DNA from: Actinoplanes sichuanensis
Lineage (GTDB): Bacteria; Actinomycetota; Actinomycetes; Mycobacteriales; Micromonosporaceae
Direction of reading: 5' to 3'
DNA length: 64,000 nt
NCBI RefSeq assembly: GCF_033097365.1
Contig: NZ_AP028461.1
Span: 10,877,501-10,941,500 of the forward strand
The notes beneath the pieces are model-generated. The model made no database searches and had not been told where the DNA came from. It worked only from the letters and a program-made list of their open reading frames with translations. This document shows, piece by piece, positions 35,762 through 45,353 of this stretch. A program made the position numbers and the translations under genes. Each line of letters starts with the position of its first letter. The stretch's first letter is position 1.

Positions 35762-36664
35762 CTACCTGTGCTCGGTGAGGAAGTCGGTGATCACTTTCGC
35801 CAGGAGGGTGGGCTGCTCGATCACCATGGCGTGGGAGGCGTCGGCCAGCGACAGATGACGTAGGTGCGGGATCGACTGCGCCTGCTCGACCAGGAAGCGG
35901 CGGTGTGCGGCGTACAGCTCGGCGAACGGCTCCTGCTGGGGCAGGTCGCGGGTCGGCAGCACGACCAGCTCGGGACAGGTCGTCGCGGCGTAGACCGGGG
36001 TCAGGTCCAGCTCGTTCATGTCGGCTCGCAGCCGGCTGGTGAGCGCGGCCGACGGACGGATCGACGTCTCGCCGCCGAGGTGCACGAGGTTGCGCCGGAA
36101 GCCCTCGATCCACACCTTCTCGTTGGCGCCCATGTCACGGGCCGCCATCCGCTGGGTCTCCACCAGGTCGGGCAACTGGTCGGCGGGGATCACCTGCCCG
36201 GCGGCGGCCTCGACGGCGTCGAAGACGGCGTGCAGGCGGGCCAGCTCGGCGGCGGCCTTCTCCGGGTCGAGGCCGGGCAGGTGCTCGGGCCGGGTGGGCG
36301 GCGGGTTGCCGTCCAGGCTGACGATGCCCGGCGACTCGGGGTGCCGCTGCCCCCAGAGGGCGGCCAGCATGCCGCCGAGCGAGTGGCCGACGACCGCGGG
36401 CCGCTCCAGTTCCAGCTGGACGCAGACGGCGGCGAGGTCGCCGAGCGCGGCGTCCCAGCTCCAGTCGCCGTCGGCGGAACGGCCGTGGCCGCGCAGGTCG
36501 AGCGTGACCACCCGGTGGTGGGGGCGCAGCGCCCGGGCCAGGGTGGTCATCTGGGCCAGGTTGCCGCCGGCGCCGTGCACCAGCAGCAGCGGCGGGTCGT
36601 CGCCGCCGAAGTCACGGACGGCGAGCTGCACGCTGCCGGCGTCGATCAGGCGGTCGTTGATCAT
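35762..36664 (-). CDS. Alpha/beta hydrolase
   Basis: A 300-residue alpha/beta-fold hydrolase. The oxyanion segment LLLVHGAGGN, the LDLRGHGRS strand and the nucleophile elbow GHSLGGM (Ser near 94) are clear. The catalytic Asp is probably in LVVLPTRDLP and the His in DASHAMVIEQP near the C-terminus. It could be an esterase, epoxide hydrolase-like or haloperoxidase-like enzyme; the sequence does not decide. The ATG has GAGGAG upstream and overlaps the stop of the HTH gene upstream in an ATGA, so they form one unit. Confidence 0.88.
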   Translation of the reverse strand: MINDRLIDAGSVQLAVRDFGGDDPPLLLVHGAGGNLAQMTTLARALRPHHRVVTLDLRGHGRSADGDWSWDAALGDLAAVCVQLELERPAVVGHSLGGMLAALWGQRHPESPGIVSLDGNPPPTRPEHLPGLDPEKAAAELARLHAVFDAVEAAAGQVIPADQLPDLVETQRMAARDMGANEKVWIEGFRRNLVHLGGETSIRPSAALTSRLRADMNELDLTPVYAATTCPELVVLPTRDLPQQEPFAELYAAHRRFLVEQAQSIPHLRHLSLADASHAMVIEQPTLLAKVITDFLTEHR

Positions 36665-37119
36665 CGAGACTCCTCGGTGGGCGGTGTGTTGCGGAGCCGG
36701 TCGCGGATGGCGGCGACGGGCACGCCGCCGTCCGGATGGCGGGGCAGTCGGCCGCGGCGGACCAGGTCGTGGACGCCCTGTCGACTGATGCCGAGCATCG
36801 CGCCGGCCGTCGCCAGTGAGACCGCGGCCGCATAGGGATGCCCGACCCGCCGGACCACGATCTGCCCGAGTGGAGTGCGCCACCAGTCGACGGGCGGATG
36901 GAAGCCCTCGTCGTCGGGGTAGAGCGAGCCGATCAGCCGGGCGATCACGTGGACCGCGGCGGGTTCGTCGCCGTGCTCGAGCACCTCGGCCCACTCGGCC
37001 ACCCGCCGCCGCAGCAGGGTGCGGATCGCGTCGCCCGGCCGGTCGTCCTCGAGGAGGATCTCCAGGGGGTCGAGCAGACGGTTGTCGAGCAGGCGGAGCA
37101 GCTGCCCGGCGAGGTCCAT
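36661..37119 (-). CDS. HTH (excisionase-type) DNA-binding protein
   Basis: A 152-residue protein. The C-terminal third is an excisionase/MerR-like HTH (ATAGAMLGISRQGVHDLVRR, then GRLPRHPDGGVPVAAIRDRL). The N-terminal 100 residues are helical and unfamiliar. It overlaps the start of the alpha/beta hydrolase gene by 4 bp, so the two are translationally coupled and it may control that operon. A toxin-antitoxin-like role was considered but nothing in the partner, an ordinary hydrolase, supports it. Confidence 0.75.
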   Translation of the reverse strand: MDLAGQLLRLLDNRLLDPLEILLEDDRPGDAIRTLLRRRVAEWAEVLEHGDEPAAVHVIARLIGSLYPDDEGFHPPVDWWRTPLGQIVVRRVGHPYAAAVSLATAGAMLGISRQGVHDLVRRGRLPRHPDGGVPVAAIRDRLRNTPPTEESR

Positions 37120-37160
37120 GGGAGCATCCTGTCGCTACTTGACAGCGGGTGTCAAGCGAT

Positions 37161-37394
37161 ATGGTCCGAGAGGTGAACCGTCCTCTGACCGAGCCCCATC
37201 CGTCCCGTCTGGCGCCGGACCATCCACGCCGGGCCGAGATCCTCGCCGCCCACTCGGCGGCCCTCGACGCGGGTCAGGCCGGCTATCTCGACCCGGATTC
37301 CGGGCTTTTCGTGCTGACCGCCGGATTCCTGTCGGCCCGGGGGACCTGCTGTTCCCGCGGCTGCCGTCACTGCCCGTATGTGGGCGGCCCCTGA
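37161..37394 (+). CDS. DUF5522-type small cysteine protein
   Basis: A 77-residue protein. The C-terminal pattern GLFVLTAGFLSARGTCCSRGCRHCPY is the hallmark of DUF5522: two Cys, then CxxC, likely binding a metal or Fe-S cluster. The function is unknown. ATG 37161 and GTG 37173 are both possible starts; neither has a strong ribosome binding site. It is divergent from the HTH-hydrolase unit, with a gap of only 41 bp. Confidence 0.8.
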   Translation: MVREVNRPLTEPHPSRLAPDHPRRAEILAAHSAALDAGQAGYLDPDSGLFVLTAGFLSARGTCCSRGCRHCPYVGGP

Positions 37395-37460
37395 GTGCCC
37401 CTTCCGTGATCGGCCCCCGTTCAGTACGGTGTGTGCGCCCGCCCCCGGGGAGGATCGCAA

Positions 37461-38030
37461 GTGCCTACGCGTCTGGCCGCTCTCGGCGCCGCCGTGCTGT
37501 TCGCCGTGTCCGGCTGTAGCAGTGGCTCAGCCGATGAGGACGCCACCATCGTGACCCCGGTCGCGCCGGCCGAGGACCTGGCCGAGCTTCCGGCCGCGTC
37601 CGCCGGTGGCGCGTGCATCCTGTGGGACTACGACTTCATCGAGCAGATGATCGGCGTCCGGTTCGCGGTGGCCGCCGCCGACCAGGTCGAGGACACGTCG
37701 ACCTGTGTGGTGCAGCCGCTGTCCGCGCCCTGGCCCGACCTGGCGCTGTCCGTCGTGGAGACCACGAAGGCGAACGCGACGATCTTCCTCGACACCCGGA
37801 TGCCGGAGAAGGCGACGAAGCTGACCGGTCTGGGCCGGGCCGGTTACCGCCTGGACACCAAGGCGACCGGCGAGCACGGGCCGACCGTGGAGATCGGCTG
37901 GCTGAGCGAGGCCAAGCAGCTCCAGACGCTCCGCTTCACCTTCGCGAAGGGCGCCACGGCGGCCGACGTGAAAGACATGGACAAGAAGCTTCTGGAGCTG
38001 GCGAAGGCCTTGAGCACCACGAACGGCTAG
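37461..38030 (+). CDS. Putative lipoprotein
   Basis: A 189-residue protein. Its lipoprotein signal (PTRLAALGAAVLFAVSGC) ends in the lipobox VSGC with Cys near residue 19. The mature part is about 170 residues, predicted alpha/beta, with two further Cys (GGACILWDYD, DTSTCVVQ). I do not recognise the family. I chose GTG 37461 because GGGGAGG lies seven bases upstream and the signal peptide starts there. It is convergent with ideR, and a hairpin overlaps its stop codon. Confidence 0.82.
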   Translation: MPTRLAALGAAVLFAVSGCSSGSADEDATIVTPVAPAEDLAELPAASAGGACILWDYDFIEQMIGVRFAVAAADQVEDTSTCVVQPLSAPWPDLALSVVETTKANATIFLDTRMPEKATKLTGLGRAGYRLDTKATGEHGPTVEIGWLSEAKQLQTLRFTFAKGATAADVKDMDKKLLELAKALSTTNG

Positions 38031-38080
38031 GCCGGCCCGAAGAACAGACAGAAGGGCCGGCCTAGTCGACGAACGACTAG
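38027..38080. terminator. Two overlapping hairpins between the lipoprotein gene and ideR
   Basis: CTAGGCCGGCCC (38027-38038) pairs with GGGCCGGCCTAG (38054-38065), a perfect 12-bp stem that includes the lipoprotein stop codon. CTAGTCG (38062-38068) pairs with CGACTAG (38074-38080), using part of the same right arm and the ideR stop codon. The two cannot form together, so each may serve one direction of transcription. Confidence 0.7.
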
Positions 38081-38763
38081 CGCGCCGCCACGAAGACCCG
38101 GGACGCCACCTCACGGGGCAGCCGGATCTTGTCACCGGCCGAGCCGTCGATGGTCACCCCGTCGCGCTCCTGAGCCACCGTCACCGTCGTCCCCGGGTTT
38201 ATCCCGGCGGCGTGCAACTGGCGCAGCACATCCGAGTTGGTCTGCACGCTCTCGCAGATCCGCTGGATGACGACGCTGCCGCTGAGCCCCGGGAACGCCA
38301 GGTTGCGCTCGCCGTGGATCAGGAGATCGGACGTGTCGTCCGGAGCGCCGAGCTGGTCGAGGCCGGGAATCGGATTCCCGTACGGCGAGCGGGTCGGCTT
38401 GTTGAGTAGCTCGTAGACCCGCTTCTCGACGGCGTCGCTCATCACGTGCTCCCAGCGGCAGGCCTCCTCGTGGGCCTCCTCGTAGGGCATCCCGATGACG
38501 TTGACGAGAAGCAGCTCGGCGAGCCGGTGCTTTCGCATGACCGCGACCGCCGACGAGCGGCCGAGGTCGGTGAGCACGAGATGACGGTCGCCCTCGACGG
38601 TGAGAAGGCCGTCGCGCTCCATCCGAGCGACGGTCTGACTGACCGTGGGACCGCTCTGGTGCAGGCGCTCGGCGATCCGGGCGCGGAGCGCGGGCACACC
38701 TTCTTCTTCAAGCTCGAGAATGGTGCGCAGGTACATCTCGGTGGTATCGACGAGATCATTCAC
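38077..38763 (-). CDS. ideR: Iron-dependent repressor IdeR (DtxR family)
   Basis: IdeR, 228 residues, the Fe(II)-activated regulator of iron uptake and storage. The DNA-binding domain ends near 73 (IAERLHQSGPTVSQTVARME is the HTH). Every canonical DtxR metal ligand is at its usual number: Met10, His79, Glu83, His98, Cys102, Glu105 and His106. The C-terminal SH3-like domain (about 150-228) is present. In mycobacteria ideR adjoins sigB; here two acetylation genes lie between ideR and the sigma gene. No IdeR box was found in the window. Confidence 0.95.
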   Translation of the reverse strand: MNDLVDTTEMYLRTILELEEEGVPALRARIAERLHQSGPTVSQTVARMERDGLLTVEGDRHLVLTDLGRSSAVAVMRKHRLAELLLVNVIGMPYEEAHEEACRWEHVMSDAVEKRVYELLNKPTRSPYGNPIPGLDQLGAPDDTSDLLIHGERNLAFPGLSGSVVIQRICESVQTNSDVLRQLHAAGINPGTTVTVAQERDGVTIDGSAGDKIRLPREVASRVFVAAR

Positions 38764-38908
38764 GATGCGGCCCTCCCAGCAGCGATAATACCGCGTTGCG
38801 CAGGGTTGACCTCCGCCCCGGACAAGTGCCTGACGACCCTACCCGACGGCGGAACACGTGTGCTAACAGCACATCGCCACGACCGGGGGACGCCCGGCGC
38901 ATGGCAGC

Positions 38909-40099
38909 ATGGCGGGCATGGCGGACGACACGACTGTGGTGGTCTGGGACAGTGCCCTGCTCGAGTACGACATGGGCGACCATCCGCTCAATCCGGTGCG
39001 GGTCGAGCTGACCATGGCGCTCGCCCGTGACCTGGGCATTCTGGACCGTCCCGGGGTTCAGATGATCGCCCCGGCGGAGGCAAGTGAGATCGATCTCACT
39101 CGGGTGCACCGCGCCGATTATCTGGACGCGGTCCGGATCGCCCCGATCGATCCGTTCTTCTCCGGCTGGGGACTGAACACACCGGACAATCCGGTTTTCG
39201 ACGACATGCATCAGGCCTCGGCCCGGATCTGCGGCGCCACTTTGGCCGCGGCCCAGGCGGTCTGGCACGGCGTGGCCCGCCGGGCGGTGAACGTGGCCGG
39301 CGGCCTGCACCACGCGATGCCCGCCCGCGCGGCCGGCTTCTGCGTCTACAACGACCCGGCCGTGGCCATCGCCTGGCTGCTGGAGCAGGGCGCGCAGCGG
39401 GTGGCCTACATCGACGTCGACGTGCACCACGGCGACGGGGTGCAGACCGCGTTCTACGACGACCCCCGGGTGCTCACGATCAGCCTGCACGAGTCGCCGC
39501 TGGCGCTCTTCCCGGGCACCGGCTTCGCCGACGAGACGGGCGGGCCGAACGCCGAGGGCACCTCGGTCAACGTGCCGCTGCCGCCGGGCACCGACGACGC
39601 CGGCTGGCTGCGGGCCTTCCACGCGGTGGTGCCGTCGGTGGTCCGGGCGTTCGCCCCGGAGATCATCATCAGCCAGTGCGGCGCCGACGCCCACCGGCTC
39701 GACCCGCTGGCCGACCTGCGGCTGTCGGTGGACGGGCAGCGCGCCGCCTACATCGCCATGCGCGCGCTGGCCGACGAGGTCTGCGACGGCCGCTGGGTGG
39801 CCACCGGCGGCGGCGGATACGCCCTGGTCGAGGTGGTTCCGCGGGCCTGGGCGCACCTGCTCGCGGTGGCCACCGGGGAGCCGCTGGCACCGGAGACCCG
39901 GATCCCGCAGCGGTGGCGCGCGCTGGCCGCGGCCCGCCGGCCGGGGGCTACCATTCCGGAGGCGATGACCGATGGGACCGAGCCCCCGCTGGAGTCCTGG
40001 CCGGGGACGAGCGACGACCCGGTGGACCGGGCCGTTCTCGCCACCCGGACCGCGGTCTTCCCGTTGCACGGCCTGGACCCCCACGATCCCCGGGACTGA
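38909..40099 (+). CDS. acuC: AcuC-type protein deacetylase (class I HDAC fold)
   Basis: A 396-residue zinc-dependent deacetylase of the arginase/HDAC fold. The active site is intact: AGGLHHAMP, the zinc-binding AYIDVDVHHGDGVQ, SLHESPLALFPGTG, QCGADAHRLDPL and the Tyr region GGGGYALVEV. In Bacillus AcuC deacetylates acetyl-CoA synthetase. Here it is followed after 3 bp by a GNAT-containing acyltransferase, so the pair could add and remove acyl groups on the same targets. ATG 38909 or 38918 may be the start; neither has a strong ribosome binding site. Confidence 0.92.
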   Translation: MAGMADDTTVVVWDSALLEYDMGDHPLNPVRVELTMALARDLGILDRPGVQMIAPAEASEIDLTRVHRADYLDAVRIAPIDPFFSGWGLNTPDNPVFDDMHQASARICGATLAAAQAVWHGVARRAVNVAGGLHHAMPARAAGFCVYNDPAVAIAWLLEQGAQRVAYIDVDVHHGDGVQTAFYDDPRVLTISLHESPLALFPGTGFADETGGPNAEGTSVNVPLPPGTDDAGWLRAFHAVVPSVVRAFAPEIIISQCGADAHRLDPLADLRLSVDGQRAAYIAMRALADEVCDGRWVATGGGGYALVEVVPRAWAHLLAVATGEPLAPETRIPQRWRALAAARRPGATIPEAMTDGTEPPLESWPGTSDDPVDRAVLATRTAVFPLHGLDPHDPRD

Positions 40100-40102
40100 C
40101 TC

Positions 40103-42658
40103 ATGGAGCGCAGCGCAGACGTTCTCCTCTCCGACGGGACGGCCGTCCACCTGCGCCGGATCCGGCCGGAGGACGCTCCGGCCATCGTGGACTTCCACTC
40201 CCGGATGAGCGATCGCACCCGCTACCTCCGCTACTTCTCGCCGTACCCCCGGATCCCCGAGCGCGACCTTCAGCGTTTCGTCAACGTCGACCACCGCGAC
40301 CGTGAGGCGTTCGTGACGCTCGCCGAGGGCCGGATCACCTCGGTCGGACGGTATGAACGGCTCGGCCCGGACTCGCCGGAGGCCGAGGTGGCGTTCGTGG
40401 TGGAGGACGCGCTCCAGGGCCGGGGGATCGGTTCGGTGCTGCTGGAGCATCTCGCCGACGCGGCCCGGGAGAACGGGATCACCCGCTTCGTCGCCGAGGT
40501 CCTCCCGGAGAACAACGGGATGCTGCGGGTCTTCGGCGACACCGGCTACCAGGTGCAGCGCCGCTACGCCGACGGTGTGGTCCATCTGAGCTTCCCGATC
40601 GAGCCGACCGAGAAATCGCGCGAGGTGCAGGAGTCCCGCGAGCACCTGACCGAGGCCCGCTCGATCGCCCGGCTGCTGGCGCCCCGGGGCATCGCCGTCT
40701 ACGGCGCCAGCGCGACCGGCCACGGGATCGGCGCGCACATGCTCGGCAATCTGCGCGACGGCGGCTACACCGGGCAGGTGGTGCCCGTGCATCCCTCAGC
40801 CGAGCGGGTGGCCGGGCTTCCGGCGTACCGCAGCGCCGTCGACGCCGGTGTGCCGATCGACCTGGCCCTGATCGCCGTGCCGGCCGATCGGGTGGCGGAG
40901 GCCGGGACGGATGCCGCCCGCGCGGGCGCGGGCGGCGGGGTGGTGGTCTCGGCGGGCTTCGCCGAGACCGGTCCGGAGGGTGCCGCGCAGCAGCGCGGCC
41001 TGGTCGAGGCGGCGAGGGCGGCCGGGTTGCGGGTGGTGGGCCCGTCCAGCTTCGGGATCGCCAACACCGACCCGGCGGTACGGCTGAACGCCACCCTCTC
41101 GCCACGCCTGCCGAAGGCGGGCCGGGTCGGTTTCTTCAGCCAGAGCGGCGCGCTCGGGGTCGCCCTGCTGGCCGAGGCCGATCGGCGCGGCCTGGGCCTG
41201 TCCAGCTTCGTGTCGGCCGGTAACCGGGCCGACGTGTCTGGCAACGACCTGTTGCAGTACTGGCAGGACGATCCGGGCACCGACGTGGTCCTGCTCTACC
41301 TGGAGACGTTCGGCAACCCGCGCAAGTTCGCCCGGCTGGCCCGTCGGATCAGCCGGGTCAAACCGGTGGTGGCGGTGGCCTCGGCGACCCGCCCGCCGGG
41401 TCTGTCGGGTGACGCGCCGAGCCCCGACGCGCACGCGGTGACCGCCCTGTTCGCCCGTTCCGGGGTGATCCGGGTGGACACCGTCCAGGAACTCTTCGAC
41501 GTCGGCATGCTGCTCGCCCACCAGCCGCTGCCGGCCGGCCGGCGGGTCGCCGTGGTCGGCAACTCGTCGGCGCTGGCCGAGTTGGCGGTGGTCGCCTGCC
41601 GGTCGGCCGGGCTGGTGGTGGCCGACGGTTACCCGCGCGACACCGGCCCCGAGGCGGACGCCCACGATCTCGCCGACACGCTCGCCGACGCGTCCGTCGA
41701 CCCGTCGGTGGACGCGCTGGTGGTGGTCTTCGCGCCGCCGATGCCCGGCCGGCACGCCGACGAGGACGCGGATTTCGCCGCCGCGCTGGCGAGCGTGGCC
41801 CTGGCCGGCGAGAAACCGACTGTCGCGACGATGGTCTTCGGTCAGGCGCCACCGCGGGTGCCCGCCTATCCATCGGTTGAGGAGGCGGTTCGCGCGCTGT
41901 CCCGGGTGATGGGCTACGCCGACTGGCTACGCCGTCCGCCGGGCGTCATGCCCGCTCTGTCCGGCGTGGATCCGGTCGCCGCGGAGGCCGCGGTCGCCGC
42001 CGAGTCACCGACCGGCCTGCTCGCCGCCTACGGCATCCGGGTGCTGCCGTCGACGCTCGCGCACAGTGTGGACGAGGCCGTCGCCGCGGCGGTCCAGCTG
42101 GGTTTCCCGGTCGCGCTCAAGGCGGCCGGAGGGGCCTTGCGGCATCGGATCGACCTCGGCGCGGTGCGCCTCGCGGTCTCCGACGAGCAGGGGGTACGAG
42201 TGGCGTACGGCGAACTGGCCGACGCCTTCGGTCCGGACGTCCTGGTGCAGACCATGGTCCCGCCGGGTGTCGCCTGCACGGTCGAGATGGTCGAGGACCC
42301 GGCGTTCGGCCCGGTGATCGGATTCGGTCTCGGTGGCGTGGCCAGCGAACTGCTGGGCGATCTGGCGTGGCGGGCCGCGCCGCTCACCGACCGGGCCGCC
42401 GAGGCACTCGTCGACGAGCCACGGGCGGCCCCGCTCCTGCACGGTTACCGCGGGTCCACGCCGGTGGACCGGGCCGCCCTGATCGATCTGCTGCTGCGGG
42501 TGGGCCGGCTGGCCGACGAGCACCCGCGGGTCCGGTCGCTGACGCTGAACCCGGTACTGGCCCGCCCGGACGGCTGGTCCGTGCTGCACGCCGCGATCGA
42601 GTTCGGCGACCCGGGGGCCCGGCCGGACACCGGCCCCCGGAGGTTGAGAAGCGTTTAG
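40103..42658 (+). CDS. GNAT acetyltransferase fused to an NDP-forming acyl-CoA synthetase-like region (Pat-type)
   Basis: An 851-residue protein. Residues 1-170 form a GNAT domain (LRRIRPEDAPAIVDFHSRMS, with the acetyl-CoA loop QGRGIGSVL). A CoA-binding domain (GIAVYGASATG) and succinyl-CoA-ligase-like domains follow to about 490, and an ATP-grasp-like region closes the protein. In Streptomyces PatA-type enzymes the GNAT domain precedes the synthetase-like part, whereas in Salmonella Pat it follows; this gene has the actinobacterial order. Such enzymes acetylate and inactivate acetyl-CoA synthetase. The phospho-His loop of true synthetases is not clearly conserved, so the large part may be regulatory. 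The neighbouring AcuC is the plausible opposing enzyme. Confidence 0.9.
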   Translation: MERSADVLLSDGTAVHLRRIRPEDAPAIVDFHSRMSDRTRYLRYFSPYPRIPERDLQRFVNVDHRDREAFVTLAEGRITSVGRYERLGPDSPEAEVAFVVEDALQGRGIGSVLLEHLADAARENGITRFVAEVLPENNGMLRVFGDTGYQVQRRYADGVVHLSFPIEPTEKSREVQESREHLTEARSIARLLAPRGIAVYGASATGHGIGAHMLGNLRDGGYTGQVVPVHPSAERVAGLPAYRSAVDAGVPIDLALIAVPADRVAEAGTDAARAGAGGGVVVSAGFAETGPEGAAQQRGLVEAARAAGLRVVGPSSFGIANTDPAVRLNATLSPRLPKAGRVGFFSQSGALGVALLAEADRRGLGLSSFVSAGNRADVSGNDLLQYWQDDPGTDVVLLYLETFGNPRKFARLARRISRVKPVVAVASATRPPGLSGDAPSPDAHAVTALFARSGVIRVDTVQELFDVGMLLAHQPLPAGRRVAVVGNSSALAELAVVACRSAGLVVADGYPRDTGPEADAHDLADTLADASVDPSVDALVVVFAPPMPGRHADEDADFAAALASVALAGEKPTVATMVFGQAPPRVPAYPSVEEAVRALSRVMGYADWLRRPPGVMPALSGVDPVAAEAAVAAESPTGLLAAYGIRVLPSTLAHSVDEAVAAAVQLGFPVALKAAGGALRHRIDLGAVRLAVSDEQGVRVAYGELADAFGPDVLVQTMVPPGVACTVEMVEDPAFGPVIGFGLGGVASELLGDLAWRAAPLTDRAAEALVDEPRAAPLLHGYRGSTPVDRAALIDLLLRVGRLADEHPRVRSLTLNPVLARPDGWSVLHAAIEFGDPGARPDTGPRRLRSV

Positions 42659-42659
42659 A

Positions 42660-43661
<1,002 letters not shown>

Positions 43662-43884
43662 TTCGAGTCCCCTCCCCCGAGTAACGTCTCGTGCGTACCA
43701 GCCGCATCCGTGCCGGTGTGAGGGCTAGCTTCGTCCGTGGCGCGTTAAGCGGAGGTGAGGCCAGCCTTCAGGTGGCATGAATCGGGGAGAAGCCTGACGT
43801 CGTCAAACCGACAACGTGCGCGTTCGGGCCATCGGAGAATTTGCCGGAACTCGATAATGTGCATGGCCCTAGGAGGGGATCTGC

Positions 43885-44673
43885 GTGGTCTTCAAGCGAA
43901 TGATGCAAGCGCTCGGCGTGGGCGGCCCGTCTGTCGACACCGTGCTGACCAACCCGAACACCTATCCCGGCGGTTACCTCGAGGGTCAGGTCCACGTGGT
44001 CGGCGGCGACCATGCGGTCGACATCGAATATGTGGCGATCGGCCTGATGACCCGGGTCGAGGTGGAGAGCGGCGACAGTGAGTACCAGTCGAACCAGGAG
44101 TTCCACCGCCAGCGGCTGACCGGTTCGTTCAAACTGGAGCCCGGCGTGCGCCACGACGTGCCGTTCCGGTTCGAGGTGCCCTGGCAGACCCCGATCACCG
44201 AGGTGTACGGCCAGCACCTGCACGGCATGACGATGGGCCTGGCCACCGAGCTCGAGGTGGCCCGCGCGGTCGACAAGTCGGATCTGGACACGGTGGCCGT
44301 GCACCCGCTGCCGGCTCAGGAACGGATCCTCAACGCGCTGCTGCAGATCGGTTTCCGGTTCAGCAAGGCCGACGTGGAGCAGGGCCGGGTCTACGGCGTG
44401 GAGCAGCATCTGCCGTTCTACCAGGAGATCGAGTTCTACCCGCCGCCGCAGTACGCGAGCGGCATCAACCAGCTGGAGCTGACCTTCCTGCCGACCCCGC
44501 AGAAGCTTCAGGTGGTGCTGGAGCTGGACAAGCGCGGTGGCGTCTTCACCGAGGGGCACGACGCGTTCGGCAGCTTCGACGTCGACTACGCGTCCGCCGA
44601 CCAGATCGACTGGGTGTCCCGGCTCGACCAGTGGCTGCGCCAGTCCGCCTCCCGCCGCGGCCTGTTCTTCTGA
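43885..44673 (+). CDS. Spo0M (sporulation-control) family protein
   Basis: A 262-residue arrestin-like protein of the Spo0M family, known in Bacillus to affect entry into sporulation. The first 130 residues form the conserved beta-sandwich (TNPNTYPGGYLEGQVHVVGG, then VPFRFEVPWQTPITEVYGQHL). The C-terminal part carries FSKADVEQGRV and a QIDWVSRLDQWLR helix. The start codon is GTG 43885, with AGGAGGGGAT about ten bases upstream. It lies between the sigma factor (divergent) and dtd (convergent, 4 bp apart). A role in differentiation is inferred from the family. Confidence 0.88.
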   Translation: MVFKRMMQALGVGGPSVDTVLTNPNTYPGGYLEGQVHVVGGDHAVDIEYVAIGLMTRVEVESGDSEYQSNQEFHRQRLTGSFKLEPGVRHDVPFRFEVPWQTPITEVYGQHLHGMTMGLATELEVARAVDKSDLDTVAVHPLPAQERILNALLQIGFRFSKADVEQGRVYGVEQHLPFYQEIEFYPPPQYASGINQLELTFLPTPQKLQVVLELDKRGGVFTEGHDAFGSFDVDYASADQIDWVSRLDQWLRQSASRRGLFF

Positions 44674-44677
44674 ACCC

Positions 44678-45097
44678 CTAGAGCTCCAGCAGGACCGTGC
44701 ACGGTCCGACATTCACCGACTCGACCAGCATGTGCGCCCGGAAGCGACCGGTCTCGACCGTCGCTCCCCGGGCGCGCAGTGCTTTCACGTACTCCTCGAT
44801 CAGCGGTTCGGCGACCTCGGCCGGTGCGGCCGCACTCCAGCTGGGGCGGCGCCCCTTGCGCGCGTCGCCGTAGAGGGTGAACTGGCTGACCACGAGCAGC
44901 GGCGCGCCCAGGTCGGCGGCCGAGCGGTCGTCCAGCACGCGCAGCTCCCACGTCTTGCGGGCCAGCTCGGCGGCCTTGGTCGGGGTGTCGTCGTGGGTCA
45001 CGCCGACCAGCACCAACAGGCCGTCCTCGATCTTGCCGACGATCGTCCCGTCCACGGTCACACTCGCCCGGCTCACCGTCTGCACCAGCGCACGCAC
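44678..45097 (-). CDS. dtd: D-aminoacyl-tRNA deacylase
   Basis: Dtd, 139 residues, removes D-amino acids (and achiral glycine) from tRNA as a proofreading step. The family motifs are present: [13 protein letters not shown] at the N-terminus, [12 protein letters not shown] in the middle and [11 protein letters not shown] at the end, a variant of the usual NDGPVT with Cys in place of Val. The GTG start at 45097 has GGGGAG upstream; longer in-frame extensions into the promoter region lack similarity. It is divergent from the chemotaxis operon. Confidence 0.93.
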   Translation of the reverse strand: MRALVQTVSRASVTVDGTIVGKIEDGLLVLVGVTHDDTPTKAAELARKTWELRVLDDRSAADLGAPLLVVSQFTLYGDARKGRRPSWSAAAPAEVAEPLIEEYVKALRARGATVETGRFRAHMLVESVNVGPCTVLLEL

Positions 45098-45353
45098 GCG
45101 TTTCTCCCCTCGTTCGGCCGCCGCTGACGCTAGCCGAACGGCCCACCCGTGCCCACGCCGGCGGGGCCGCCGTGAACTCGGTGAATATCTCCTCGTCGGG
45201 CTTTCGGGCGGTGCCAGGATTTGCCTGGTCGGAGGGGGTCGTCGAAATGTGAGCTCCGATGGAGAGCGACCGACGTGCCCCGATCCTGGCGACTTGCACA
45301 CGACTTGCACATCCGTGCGCCGGATCGACCGGACCCAGATGGGAGTTCAACCC

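Noticed and set aside
36661..37119. Toxin-antitoxin pair with the downstream hydrolase
   Set aside because: The partner is a complete 300-residue alpha/beta hydrolase with a normal active site, not a toxin-like protein.
43850..43857. FliA/WhiG-type -10 (CTCGATAA) upstream of the Spo0M-family gene
   Set aside because: Six of eight bases match GCCGATAA, but no TAAA-like -35 is at the required distance.
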